A DNA stretch of 64,000 nucleotides, taken from assembly GCA_963989245.1 (NCBI GenBank), contig OZ022345.1, positions 35,021,722 through 35,085,721 of the forward strand, written 5' to 3'. Shown here piece by piece: positions 1 through 10,683 of this stretch (its first letter is position 1; every line of letters begins with the position of its first letter). Below the pieces are notes generated by a model that had not been told where the DNA came from, did no database searches, and worked only from the letters and a program-made list of their open reading frames with translations. The position numbers and the translations under genes were made by a program. The stretch is from Nansenia antarctica (Eukaryota > Chordata > Actinopteri > Argentiniformes > Microstomatidae).

Positions 1-2676
1 ACCTATGCGCTACAGACTCACGCCGCGCAGGAGACGGCACCTCCTGGAGTGTTCGACGCCGTCCATAAGAGCTTTTACGTGGACAACTGCCTCCACAGTT
101 CGAAGACAGCCACGGAAGCCCGTCAGCTAGTCCAGGACCTGCGTGCTCATCTCCAGGAGGGTGGATTTGAGATCTGCCAGTGGGCCAGCAACGACCCGGA
201 GGTCATCAGAGACCTCCCGAAGGAGGCCACCTCGACCAGCAGCGAGGCTTGGGTCTCTCACTCACCAGACGAGGCTCAGGAGATGACGCTCGGACTTATC
301 TGGCAGTTCCAGACCGACACTCTACGCTATCGCAATAAGCCTGCCAAGCCCCAACGCGTCACGATGAGAACGATATACAGCACTCTAGCGAGCCAGTACG
401 ACCCACTGGGATATATCGCTCCCTTCACGACGATGGCCAAGGTGCTTGTCCGGGAGCTGTGGGCCCAAGAACGAGGATGGGACGATCCTCTGCCTCGTCA
501 CCTAGAAGAGAAGTGGAAGGCCTGGGAGCAGGAACTTCCCACTCTCCAGCACATCAAGCTGCAGCGGAGCTACTTCCCTCCCTCCACGGACCTAGAGAGG
601 AGTGTCATCACGCTACATGTATTCTGCGACGCCTCGGAGATGGCGTACGGGTCCGTGGCATACGTCAGAGCGGCAGAGCTTGGAGGTGAAGTCCACGTCT
701 CGTTTGTCCTGGCACGTTCCCGAGTGGCGCCGAAGAAGCAACAGTCCATCCCAAGACTGGAGCTGTGTGCTGCCCTGAACGGCGCGCAACTGGGAAGGTT
801 CCTGCTCGACGAGCTCCAGCTACCTCTGATGAGCGTCACCATGTGGTCAGACTCCACTACCGTCCTCCAGTGGTTGAAGTCCAGCTCATGTCGGTATAAG
901 GTGTTCGTGGGCACCCGAGTCGCAGAGATTCTGGAGTTGACTGAGGTGAACTGCTGGCGTTATGTAGACACCAAGAGGAACCCTGCTGACGTCATCACGA
1001 GAGGGGCAACTCTCCAGGATCTGGCTGAGCCCCACCTGTATCACACGGGACCAGACTTCCTACAGGAGCGGGAGTCAGAGTGGCCAGCCACGCCGGCGTT
1101 AGCCGAAGACAGAGAGGACAAAGAGCTGCGTAAGACGTTGTTCTGCGGAGTCACCCAGGTCGTAGACCCTGAGACTACTCCAGGAGAGGAGTGTGAGACG
1201 CTCGAAGAGCTGCAGAAGAGGATGTTCTGCTCCAAGGCCGGTCTACCCCTAGATACTACGCTCAGCGCCGAAGATTACACCGCGGCGGAGCTCCTGGTGC
1301 TGCAGAGTGCCCAACAGGATGCCTTCTCCCGAGAGCGGGAGTGTCTCGAGAAAGGGAAGCCGATCCCCTCGGACAGTAGACTCCGCGGCTTAGCTCCAGA
1401 GCTCGACGGTGTTCTCATTCGCGTGGGTGGCAGACTGCGCCGCGCTCAAGATCTAGACCTAGACACGAAGCATCCCATCGTGCTTCCCACTAAGCATCAG
1501 GTCACCAGATTGGTCATCAAGCACCATGATGACAAAGTGCAGCACGCGGGTGGAGAGCGTGTCTTCGCGGAGGTACGACGGAGATTCTGGATACTCCATG
1601 GACGGGAGGCGGTACGGAGGTATCAAAGGTCCTGCTCGGACTGCCAGAGGTGGCGAGCCACGCCGCCGCAGCCCATGATGTCCGATCTGCCCGAGGACCG
1701 GCTGCGACTGAGACAGGCTCCGTTCCACTCTACTGGGGTCGACTGTTTCGGGCCACTCCTAGTCCGAAACCGGCGAGCCTCCGAAAAGCGGTGGGGCATC
1801 ATCTACACGTGCCTGACGACGAGAGCAATGCACCTGGAAGTTCTGCACCAGCTCACAAGCGACAGCTTCCTCATGTCCTTCAAGAGGTTCACCTCCAGGC
1901 GAGGGACCCCTAAGACCCTCCGGTCGGACAGAGGCACCAACTTCGTCGGTGGTGAGGCCGAGCTGAGGGCGAGCTACGCTGCGATGACTGAGGAGGCCCG
2001 TGACAGACTCGCCTCCCAGCAAGTGAAGTTTGAGTTCAACCCCCCAAATGCTCCACACTTCGGGGGAGCCTGGGAGCGGGAGATTCGCTCAGTAAAGAAC
2101 GTCCTACGTACCATTCTCGGACAGAAGGTGCCTACCGATGAGGTGCTCCAGACTGTACTAGCAGAGATTGAGGGCATCTTGAACTCCCGGCCCCTAGGCT
2201 ATACCTCCAGTGATGTAGCAGATCTGGATCCCATTACGCCCAACTTCTTGCTGATGGGGCGGCGAGACTCTGCACTGCCTCAGGTAGTCTACGACCCTGC
2301 AGAGCTCACCGGAAGAAGATGGTGGAGGCACAGCCAGGTGCTCGCGGACCAGTTTTGGAGGCAGTTCATACTGCACTACCTGCCGACCCTGCAAGTCAGG
2401 CAGAAGTGGACGAGGGAGAGAGACAACTTGTCCGAAGGTGCCGTGGTACTGGTGATCGACCAGTCCCTTCCACGCGCCGCCTGGCAGACAGGCAGAGTGA
2501 CCAAGGTCCTGCCGGGTCCGGATGGAAGGGTGCGGACGGCCATCGTGGACGTTGGTGGTCGCACTTACACCCGACCTGTGGCACGCCTGATTGAGCTCCC
2601 TCAAATTACGAAGGACACTATCACCTCCTACCTCACGCTGCTAGAGCAGCCTAGCCAGTGTGCCTTCCCTAGTTAA
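1..2676 (+). CDS. BEL/Pao retrotransposon pol polyprotein, 3' part
   Basis: The reading frame is open from base 1, so the protein continues to the left of the window; about 891 codons are visible. In order: the end of the reverse transcriptase, with FYVDNCL near residue 25 (the catalytic box, second Asp replaced by Asn); the Pao-type linker; an RNase H with catalytic acidic residues in CDASEMAYG, LELCAALN, WSDSTTV and NPADV; an integrase with an HHCC zinc finger (HH...H...CSDC) and a D,D,E core in GVDCFGP, LRSDRGTNFVGG and GGAWERE; and a C-terminal DUF5641-like domain ending in TYTRPVARLIELP. This arrangement is typical of BEL/Pao elements. No stop or frameshift interrupts it, so the copy is fairly young. 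Its 3' LTR follows directly. The 5' LTR, gag and protease are outside the window. Confidence 0.93.
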   Translation, partial: TYALQTHAAQETAPPGVFDAVHKSFYVDNCLHSSKTATEARQLVQDLRAHLQEGGFEICQWASNDPEVIRDLPKEATSTSSEAWVSHSPDEAQEMTLGLIWQFQTDTLRYRNKPAKPQRVTMRTIYSTLASQYDPLGYIAPFTTMAKVLVRELWAQERGWDDPLPRHLEEKWKAWEQELPTLQHIKLQRSYFPPSTDLERSVITLHVFCDASEMAYGSVAYVRAAELGGEVHVSFVLARSRVAPKKQQSIPRLELCAALNGAQLGRFLLDELQLPLMSVTMWSDSTTVLQWLKSSSCRYKVFVGTRVAEILELTEVNCWRYVDTKRNPADVITRGATLQDLAEPHLYHTGPDFLQERESEWPATPALAEDREDKELRKTLFCGVTQVVDPETTPGEECETLEELQKRMFCSKAGLPLDTTLSAEDYTAAELLVLQSAQQDAFSRERECLEKGKPIPSDSRLRGLAPELDGVLIRVGGRLRRAQDLDLDTKHPIVLPTKHQVTRLVIKHHDDKVQHAGGERVFAEVRRRFWILHGREAVRRYQRSCSDCQRWRATPPQPMMSDLPEDRLRLRQAPFHSTGVDCFGPLLVRNRRASEKRWGIIYTCLTTRAMHLEVLHQLTSDSFLMSFKRFTSRRGTPKTLRSDRGTNFVGGEAELRASYAAMTEEARDRLASQQVKFEFNPPNAPHFGGAWEREIRSVKNVLRTILGQKVPTDEVLQTVLAEIEGILNSRPLGYTSSDVADLDPITPNFLLMGRRDSALPQVVYDPAELTGRRWWRHSQVLADQFWRQFILHYLPTLQVRQKWTRERDNLSEGAVVLVIDQSLPRAAWQTGRVTKVLPGPDGRVRTAIVDVGGRTYTRPVARLIELPQITKDTITSYLTLLEQPSQCAFPS

Positions 2677-2703
2677 ATGAAACCGAGGGTTTCATGGGGC
2701 GGC

Positions 2704-3730
2704 TGTTATGAAGGCCCACAGTTTAGAGCCAGTTTAGTTTCCCCGAATCAGCCCCTGTTATTTCCTTTATTATTTTCTATACTATTCCTGTACGTTTCAT
2801 GAAGGTGTATGTATTGTTACTGTAATGTTTATGTATATGTTTAATGACGTGGTATATCCGGGGTGTGTCCGTGACCCGGATGCTAGGTTCGGTGGTGTAT
2901 ATATAGCGACGGAAGTGCTCTGTGCGTCAGTGTGACGAGAATCAGAGTGATGAGAGTAACGAGAGAGAGTAACGAGAGAGAAGTAACGAGAAGTCGACCT
3001 AAGATGGCGGAGTCAGTAAAACGCACACCGTGCTGAAGCTGAAGACGCCAAGTGATTATTGAGTTCACAACTGTGATAGCCCGTTTAGCTGTGTCCCCGT
3101 TAGTCAGCCTTGCCAGCAGCCGGCTGCGAACGTTGGACCAAGCGAGACCCAAGCTGGACAGAGCCGTCGCCTCCACGCGTGGATTGCGACCGACCGCTGA
3201 CTCCACCGGAGCTTACCGTGGACCCCCGGACCTGAGCCCTTCACACCTCGTTGTGGACTTCGAAGAAGCCCCTTTCCCTTCGAGTTGCTACGTCACCCCC
3301 CCCCCTTCGTCTGCTGCCTTACTCAAAGCACATGCGAGCTCCAACCAGGCCTCAACGAGCTCATTCTCAGTCCGGGACTTTAAGCCTTTTCCAGGCCAGG
3401 TACTGTGAGTGAGTGAGTGAGTGTGTGTGTGGCCGGCGGGGAGGGAGTATATTTTGGGAGGTATATATATATAATTTGTATAATAAATGTGTTTGTTCAT
3501 ATTGGATACCGTTGCTGTGTGTTTCGTTGTCTGGTAGCTAATGCTAATGCTAATGCTAATGCTAATGCTAATGCTAATGCTAATGCTAACGCTAACGATA
3601 TTACTGCTAGTCTAAAGGGTTGCTGGCGCCCCCTGCCTGTATCCTCCTGCACTGCCTATTTAGCTCAGAGTTAGTTAGATAACCAGCCCTTCCTAAATTC
3701 TACAGTCCTTTTAGCTACTCCCTGGTTACA
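2704..3730 (+). repeat. 3' LTR of the BEL/Pao element
   Basis: The LTR starts TGTTATGAAG after a purine-rich stretch (about 2684-2703) that could be the polypurine tract, and ends CCTGGTTACA, giving TG...CA ends and about 1.03 kb. A TATA box lies at about 2896-2904 and a poly(A) signal AATAAA at 3482-3487, consistent with U3-R-U5 order. U5 holds a TAATGC hexamer array (about 3535-3600). The next base belongs to the snRNA array, so the element is integrated at or inside that array. The partner LTR is out of view, so boundaries are inferred from terminal dinucleotides and the array junction. Confidence 0.75.
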
Positions 3731-3820
3731 ATATATATATAAGGATATGTATATGAGCATAGCCGTATATAGCCTACATATATACAGTTGGGGACAACAT
3801 TGTTTTAGAACGATATGTCG

Positions 3821-3840
3821 AACCGTCGTTGTGACTTCTG
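3821..3840 (+). promoter_or_regulatory. Candidate snRNA proximal sequence element (PSE), copy 1
   Basis: The stretch ending GTGACTTCTG lies at -59 to -40 relative to the U4 start, where vertebrate SNAPc-bound PSEs sit. It recurs before every U4 copy and is missing before the U2 fragments, because the shared leader stops just upstream of it. No TATA box is seen near -25, consistent with the Pol II class of snRNA genes. The match to a PSE consensus is weak; position and conservation are the main support. Copy 3 carries a G-to-C change here (TCGTTCTGAC). Confidence 0.35.
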
Positions 3841-3879
3841 TCTTGTGGGTCAGGTACCCGGGTTTCTCTGGTCTCAGGT

Positions 3880-4023
3880 ATCTCTGCGCAGTGGCAGTAT
3901 CGTAGCCTATGAGGTTTATCCGAGGCTTGATTATTGCTAGTTGAAAACTTTACCCAATACCCCGCCGTGACGACTTGAAATATAGTCGGCATTGGCAATT
4001 TTTGATGGTCTCTAAGGAGACTG
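3880..4023 (+). ncRNA. U4 spliceosomal snRNA, copy 1
   Basis: A 144-nt match to vertebrate U4, the RNA that chaperones U6 in the U4/U6.U5 tri-snRNP. Visible landmarks: the U6-pairing 5' end (TGCGCAGTGGC), the 5' stem-loop with the 15.5K/SNU13 kink-turn (ATGAGG...CCGAGG), the central AATACCCCGCCGTGACGAC region, the Sm site AATTTTTGA at nt 118-126, and the terminal stem GTCTC-TAAG-GAGAC. Against the human sequence as I recall it there are about 10 changes, including G2U and U5C in the U6-pairing end and A29U in the kink-turn bulge, so it may be a variant or partly decayed U4. Copy 1 alone has G48T (3927), in the 5' stem-loop. The downstream stretch GTGGAAAATAAATTACAG could be a loose 3' box. 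Confidence 0.9.
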
Positions 4024-4179
4024 ATTTACTTGTGGAAAATAAATTACAGTAGAATCTGAATCGCTATTATTACATCCTAAAGTAGAAATACACAAGTTAG
4101 AAGTATTTTGAGAAGGATGCAGGAAAATACTTATGAGATGCGTGATTCTGTTTGGAGACCATGCATGTACGCTTTCCCA

Positions 4180-4192
4180 CCAGCAGAGGGCA
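4180..4192 (+). promoter_or_regulatory. CTCF-core-like motif in the shared tail (first of 28)
   Basis: CCAGCAGAGGGCA fits the CTCF core pattern CCASYAGRKGGCR at every position. The same motif recurs in each subunit tail. U4-type tails: 5814, 7450, 9088, 11584, 13252, 14894, 16562, 18202, 19838, 22427, 24103, 25739, 35787. U2-type tails: 5072, 6706, 8344, 9980, 12476, 14144, 15786, 17454, 19094, 20732, 21624, 23319, 24995, 35029. Copy 21624 has one mismatch (CAGACGGCA); copy 35029 is CAGGGGGCA, also a match. Binding is not shown by sequence alone. Confidence 0.45.
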
Positions 4193-4607
4193 GCCTAGCT
4201 CTTCCTGGTCAGCGCTGACACGAATGGTGGTCTCGACTAGAGTACCGCGGGTGACTTTATTCATCAACATTGTTTTCATCTAGGCCTATATATTTGTATG
4301 TATTTACTTGTTTAAATCTTACAATACTTTTTAGATTATTTAGTTATTTTCTTTATCTTTGTTCTAGGCCCTTGGATTGTATAATGGTTTATTCTTGTTT
4401 AATTAGGTAGTTTATATTATTGCTATTGTGTGTTGTATTGATTACTATTGTTCTATAGTAGAAATACTCGTGTTTCAATCTCATGTACTTTCGAAATATA
4501 TATAACCCTAATCTATATATAAGGATATGTATATGCGCATAGCCGTATATAGCCTACATACAGTATATACAGTTGAGGACAACATTGTTTTAGGACGATA
4601 TGTCGAT

Positions 4608-4712
4608 ATATATTAAATTGATTTTTGCAACAGGGAGCTGGAATAGGGGCTTGCTCCGTCCACTCCACGCATCGACCTGGTATTGCAGTATGTCCAGGGA
4701 ATGGTGCACTCC
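4608..4712 (+). pseudogene. U2 snRNA 3' half fused to a LINE tail, copy 1
   Basis: About 105 nt match U2 snRNA from roughly nt 84 to the 3' end: ATATATTAAATTG, the Sm-site region GATTTTTG, GCTTGCTCCGTCCACTCC, ACGCATCGACCTGGTATTGC, and GGTGCAC at the end. The 5' half, with the branch-point-pairing GUAGUA, is absent, so it cannot act as U2. From about 4727 (CGTTGTCTGGTAC...GACAATAAAGT, then AATCTAATCTAAATCTAA) the sequence matches the 3' tail of the Rex1/CR1-like LINE at 53470-53555. The best reading is a 5'-truncated LINE/U2 template-switch retrocopy amplified in the array. No PSE-like element precedes it. A 64-codon ORF across it is not a credible gene. Confidence 0.88.
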
Positions 4713-5513
4713 TTTTACTGCATTCCGTTGTCTGGTACTTGTGCTCTGCAACGACAATAAAGTTGAATCTAATCTAAATCTAAGCTATTTGTAAAACACT
4801 GTAATGTTAACGCTTGGCTACATAAGGAATGTCCCTACTGGTGCGTCTGGCCGACCCAACCGGTGCGCTACGTTACATAAAACAAGTTAATACGTTTCCA
4901 TACTGACCATGAGCTGGTGTTAACATGGACAGGCTGTTTAGTTAGGCTCGACCATTAGTGGGATGATATCAGCCACGTCTTGGAGCGAGCAGAAGTATTT
5001 TGAGAAGGATGCAGGAAAATACTTATGAGATGCGTAATTCTGTTTGGAGACCATGCATGTACGCTTTCCCACCAGCAGAGGGCAGCCTAGCTCTTCCTGG
5101 TCAGCGCTGGCACGAATGGTGGTGACTTTATTCATCAACATTGTTTTCATCTAGGCCTATATATTTGTATGTATTTACTTGTTTAAATCTTACAGTAATT
5201 CTTAGATTATTTAGTTATTTTCTTTATCTTTGTTCTAGGCCCTTGAATAAATGGTTTATTCTTGTTTTATTAGGTAGTTTATATTATTGCTATTGTGTGT
5301 TGTATTGATTACTATTGTTCTATATTAGAAATACTCATGTACTTTCGAAATATACATAACCCTAATATATATATAAGGATATGTATATGAGCATAGCTGT
5401 ATATAGCCTACATATATACAGTTGGGGACAACATTGTTTTAGAACGATATGTCGAACCGTCGTTGTGACTTCTGTCTTGTGGGTCAGGTACCCGGGTTTC
5501 TCTGGTCTCAGGT

Positions 5514-5657
5514 ATCTCTGCGCAGTGGCAGTATCGTAGCCTATGAGGTTTATCCGAGGCGTGATTATTGCTAGTTGAAAACTTTACCCAATACCCCGCC
5601 GTGACGACTTGAAATATAGTCGGCATTGGCAATTTTTGATGGTCTCTAAGGAGACTG
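5514..5657 (+). ncRNA. U4 snRNA, copy 2 (array consensus)
   Basis: Identical to the majority sequence of the array, which I used as the reference for the other copies. Confidence 0.9.
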
Positions 5658-6241
5658 ATTTACTTGTGGAAAATAAATTACAGTAGAATCTGAATCGCTA
5701 TTATTACATCCTAAAGTAGAAATACACAAGTTAGAAGTATTTTGAGAAGGATGCAGGAAAATACTTATGAGATGCGTGATTCTGTTTGGAGACCATGCAT
5801 GTACGCTTTCCCACCAGCAGAGGGCAGCCTAGCTCTTCCTGGTCAGCGCTGACACGAATGGTGGTCTCGACTAGAGTACCGCGGGTGACTTTATTCATCA
5901 ACATTGTTTTCATCTAGGCCTATATATTTGTATGTATTTACTTGTTTAAATCTTACAATACTTTTTAGATTATTTAGTTATTTTCTTTATCTTTGTTCTA
6001 GGCCCTTGGATTGTATAATGGTTTATTCTTGTTTTATTAGGTAGTTTATATTATTGCTATTGTGTGTTGTATTGATTACTATTGTTCTATAGTAGAAATA
6101 CTCGTGTTTCAATCTCATGTACTTTCGAAATATATATAACCCTAATCTATATATAAGGATATGTATATGCGCATAGCCGTATATAGCCTACATACAGTAT
6201 ATACAGTTGAGGACAACATTGTTTTAGGACGATATGTCGAT

Positions 6242-6346
6242 ATATATTAAATTGATTTTTGCAACAGGGAGCTGGAATAGGGGCTTGCTCCGTCCACTCC
6301 ACGCATCGACCTGGTATTGCAGTATGTCCAGGGAATGGTGCACTCC
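6242..6346 (+). pseudogene. U2-LINE chimera, copy 2
   Basis: Same structure as copy 1 with no difference seen in the U2 part; unique downstream block with CACGTCTTGG variant. Confidence 0.87.
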
Positions 6347-7149
6347 TTTTACTGCATTCCGTTGTCTGGTACTTGTGCTCTGCAACGACAATAAAGTTGA
6401 ATCTAATCTAAATCTAAGCTATTTGTAAAACACTGTAATGTTAACGCTTGGCTACATAAGGAATGTCCCTACTGGTGCGTCTGGCCGACCCAACCGGTGC
6501 GCTACGTTACATAAAACAAGTTAATACGTTTCCATACTGACCATGAGCTGGTGTTAACATGGACAGGCTGTTTAGTTAGGCTCGACCATTAGTGGGATGA
6601 TATCAGCCACGTCTTGGAGCGAGCAGAAGTATTTTGAGAAGGATGCAGGAAAATACTTATGAGATGCGTAATTCTGTTTGGAGACCATGCATGTACGCTT
6701 TCCCACCAGCAGAGGGCAGCCTAGCTCTTCCTGGTCAGCGCTGGCACGAATGGTGGTGACTTTATTCATCAACATTGTTTTCATCTAGGCCTATATATTT
6801 GTATGTATTTACTTGTTTAAATCTTACAGTAATTCTTAGATTATTTAGTTATTTTCTTTATCTTTGTTCTAGGCCCTTGAATAAATGGTTTATTCTTGTT
6901 TTATTAGGTAGTTTATATTATTGCTATTGTGTGTTGTATTGATTACTATTGTTCTATATTAGAAATACTCATGTACTTTCGAAATATACATAACCCTAAT
7001 ATATATATATAAGGATATGTATATGAGCATAGCCGTATATAGCCTACATATATACAGTTGGGGACAACATTGTTTTAGAACGATATGTCGAACCGTCGTT
7101 CTGACTTCTGTCTTGTGGGTCAGGTACCCGGGTTTCTCTGGTCTCAGGT

Positions 7150-7293
7150 ATCTCTGCGCAGTGGCAGTATCGTAGCCTATGAGGTTTATCCGAGGCGTGA
7201 TTATTGCTAGTTGAAAACTTTACCCAATACCCCGCCGTGACGACTTGAAATATAGTCGGCATTGGCAATTTTTGATGGTCTCTAAGGAGACTG
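7150..7293 (+). ncRNA. U4 snRNA, copy 3
   Basis: RNA region equals the array consensus. The upstream PSE candidate has one substitution (G to C near 7101). Confidence 0.9.
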
Positions 7294-7879
7294 ATTTACT
7301 TGTGGAAAATAAATTACAGTAGAATCTGAATCGCTATTATTACATCCTAAAGTAGAAATACACAAGTTAGAAGTATTTTGAGAAGGATGCAGGAAAATAC
7401 TTATGAGATGCGTGATTCTGTTTGGAGACCATGCATGTACGCTTTCCCACCAGCAGAGGGCAGCCTAGCTCTTCCTGGTCAGCGCTGACACGAATGGTGG
7501 TCTCGACTAGAGTACCGCGGGTGACTTTATTCATCAACATTGTTTTCATCTAGGCCTATATATTTGTATGTATTTACTTGTTTAAATCTTACAAAACTTT
7601 TTAGATTATTTAGTTATTTTCTTTATCTTTGTTCTAGGCCCTTGGATTGTATAATGGTTTATTCTTGTTTTATTAGGTAGTTTATATTATTGCTATTGTG
7701 TGTTGTATTGATTACTATTGTTCTATAGTAGAAATACTCGTGTTTCAATCTCATGTACTTTCGAAATATATATATAACCCTAATCTATATATAAGGATAT
7801 GTATATGCGCATAGCCGTATATAGCCTACATACAGTATATACAGTTGAGGACAACATTGTTTTAGGACGATATGTCGAT

Positions 7880-7984
7880 ATATATTAAATTGATTTTTGC
7901 AACAGGGAGCTGGAATAGGGGCTTGCTCCGTCCACTCCACGCATCGACCTGGTATTGCAGTATGTCCAGGGAATGGTGCACTCC
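7880..7984 (+). pseudogene. U2-LINE chimera, copy 3
   Basis: U2 part unchanged. Downstream block carries the CCCCGTCTTGG / GCCGAAGCAT variant shared with copy 4. Confidence 0.87.
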
Positions 7985-8787
7985 TTTTACTGCATTCCGT
8001 TGTCTGGTACTTGTGCTCTGCAACGACAATAAAGTTGAATCTAATCTAAATCTAAGCTATTTGTAAAACACTGTAATGTTAACGCTTGGCTACATAAGGA
8101 ATGACCCTACTGGTGCGTCTGGCCGACCCAACCGGTGCGCTACGTTACATAAAACAAGTTAATACGTTTCCATACTGACCATGAGCTGGTGTTAACATGG
8201 ACAGGTTGTTTAGTTAGGCTCGACCCTTAGTGGGATGATATCAGCCCCGTCTTGGAGCGAGCCGAAGCATTTTGAGAAGGATGCAGGAAAATACTTATGA
8301 GATGCGTAATTCTGTTTGGAGACCATGCATGTACGCTTTCCCACCAGCAGAGGGCAGCCTAGCTCTTCCTGGTCAGCGCTGGCACGAATAGTGGTGACTT
8401 TATTCATCAACATTGTTTTCATCTAGGCCTATATATTTGTAAGTATTTACTTGTTTAAATCTTACAGTAATTCTTAGATTATTTAAATATTTTCTTTATC
8501 TTTGTTCTAGGCCCTTGAATAAATGGTTTATTCTTGTTTTATTAGGTAGTTTATATTATTGCTATTGTGTGTTGTATTGATTACTATTGTTCTATATTAG
8601 AAATAATCATGTACTTTCGAAATATACATAACCCTAATATATATATATAAGGATATGTATATGAGCATAGCCGTATATAGCCTACATATATACAGTTGGG
8701 GACAACATTGTTTTAGAACGATATGTCGAACCGTCGTTGTGACTTCTGTCTTGTGGGTCAGGTACCCGGGTTTCTCTGGTCTCAGGT

Positions 8788-8931
8788 ATCTCTGCGCAGT
8801 GGCAGTATCGTAGCCTATGAGGTTTATCCGAGGCGTGATTATTGCTAGTTGAAAACTTTACCCAATACCCCGCCGTGACGACTTGAAATATAGTCGGCAT
8901 TGGCAATTTTTGATGGTCTCTAAGGAGACTG
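8788..8931 (+). ncRNA. U4 snRNA, copy 4
   Basis: RNA region equals the array consensus; the tail downstream has a T for A in TTACTTCCTAAAG (about 8982). Confidence 0.9.
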
Positions 8932-9515
8932 ATTTACTTGTGGAAAATAAATTACAGTAGAATCTGAATCGCTATTATTACTTCCTAAAGTAGAAATACA
9001 CAAGTTAGAAGTATTTTGAGAAGGATGCAGGAAAATACTTATGAGATGCGTGATTCTGTTTGGAGACCATGCATGTACGCTTTCCCACCAGCAGAGGGCA
9101 GCCTAGCTCTACCTGGTCAGCGCTGACACGAATGGTGGTCTCGACTAGAGTACCGCGGGTGACTTTATTCATCAACATTGTTTTCATCTAGGCCTATATA
9201 TTTGTATGTATTTACTTGTTTAAATCTTACAATACTTTTTAGATTATTTAGTTATTTTCTTTATCTTTGTTCTAGGCCCTTGGATTGTATAATGGTTTAT
9301 TCTTGTTTTATTAGGTAGTTTATATTATTGCTATTGTGTGTTGTATTGATTACTATTGTTCTATAGTAGAAATACTCGTGTTTCAATCTCATGTACTTTC
9401 GAAATATATATAACCCTAATCTATATATAAGGATATGTATATGCGCATAGCCGTATATAGCCTACATACAGTATATACAGTTGAGGACAACATTGTTTTA
9501 GGACGATATGTCGAT

Positions 9516-9620
9516 ATATATTAAATTGATTTTTGCAACAGGGAGCTGGAATAGGGGCTTGCTCCGTCCACTCCACGCATCGACCTGGTATTGCAGTATG
9601 TCCAGGGAATGGTGCACTCC
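9516..9620 (+). pseudogene. U2-LINE chimera, copy 4
   Basis: U2 part unchanged; same CCCCGTC / GCCGAAGCAT variant as copy 3, so these neighbours are recent duplicates. It precedes the expanded AT run before U4 copy 5. Confidence 0.87.
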
Positions 9621-10269
9621 TTTTACTGCATTCCGTTGTCTGGTACTTGTGCTCTGCAACGACAATAAAGTTGAATCTAATCTAAATCTAAGCTATTTGT
9701 AAAACACTGTAATGTTAACGCTTGGCTACATAAGGAATGACCCTACTGGTGCGTCTGGCCGACCCAACCGGTGCGCTACGTTACATAAAACAAGTTAATA
9801 CGTTTCCATACTGACCATGAGCTGGTGTTAACATGGACAGGTTGTTTAGTTAGGCTCGACCCTTAGTGGGATGATATCAGCCCCGTCTTGGAGCGAGCCG
9901 AAGCATTTTGAGAAGGATGCAGGAAAATACTTATGAGATGCGTAATTCTGTTTGGAGACCATGCATGTACGCTTTCCCACCAGCAGAGGGCAGCCTAGCT
10001 CTTCCTGGTCAGCGCTGGCACGAATAGTGGTGACTTTATTCATCAACATTGTTTTCATCTAGGCCTATATATTTGTAAGTATTTACTTGTTTAAATCTTA
10101 CAGTAATTCTTAGATTATTTAGTTATTTTCTTTATCTTTGTTCTAGGCCCTTGAATAAATGGTTTATTCTTGTTTTATTAGGTAGTTTATATTATTGCTA
10201 TTGTGTGTTGTATTGATTACTATTGTTCTATATTAGAAATACTCATGTACTTTCGAAATATACATAACC

Positions 10270-10272
<3 letters not shown>

Positions 10273-10333
<61 letters not shown>
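10273..10333 (+). repeat. Expanded (AT)n inside the array
   Basis: A roughly 60-bp AT run sits at the start of the U4 subunit. Comparable expansions occur at about 12769-12813, 16080-16121, 21916-21988, 23611-23664 and 35323-35348. Other units keep only 8-20 bp. These account for most of the unit-length variation. Confidence 0.9.
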
Positions 10334-10336
<3 letters not shown>

Positions 10337-10471
10337 ATATGTATATGAGCATAGCCGTATATAGCCTACATATATACAGTTGGGGACAACATTGTTTTAG
10401 AACGATATGTCGAACCGTCGTTGTGACTTCTGTCTTGTGGGTCAGGTACCCGGGTTTCTCTGGTCTCAGGT

Positions 10472-10615
10472 ATCTCTGCGCAGTGGCAGTATCGTAGCCT
10501 ATGAGGTTTATCCGAGGCGTGATTATTGCTAGTTGAAAACTTTACCCAATACCCCGCCATGACGACTTGAAATATAGTCGGCATTGGCAATTTTTGATGG
10601 TCTCTAAGGAGACTG
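10472..10615 (+). ncRNA. U4 snRNA, copy 5 (G88A)
   Basis: One change from consensus, G88A at 10559 in the conserved CCGCCGTGAC region. It is preceded by an expanded AT run and followed by a hAT insertion. The same G88A occurs in copy 11. Confidence 0.88.
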
Positions 10616-10683
10616 ATTTACTTGTGGAAAATAAATTACAGTAGAATCTGAATCGCTATTATTACATCCTAAAGTAGAAATAC

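Noticed and set aside
4600..4794. 64-codon ORF across the U2 chimera as a small protein gene
   Set aside because: It is the translated U2 3' half and LINE tail; structure is explained by RNA and retroelement homology.
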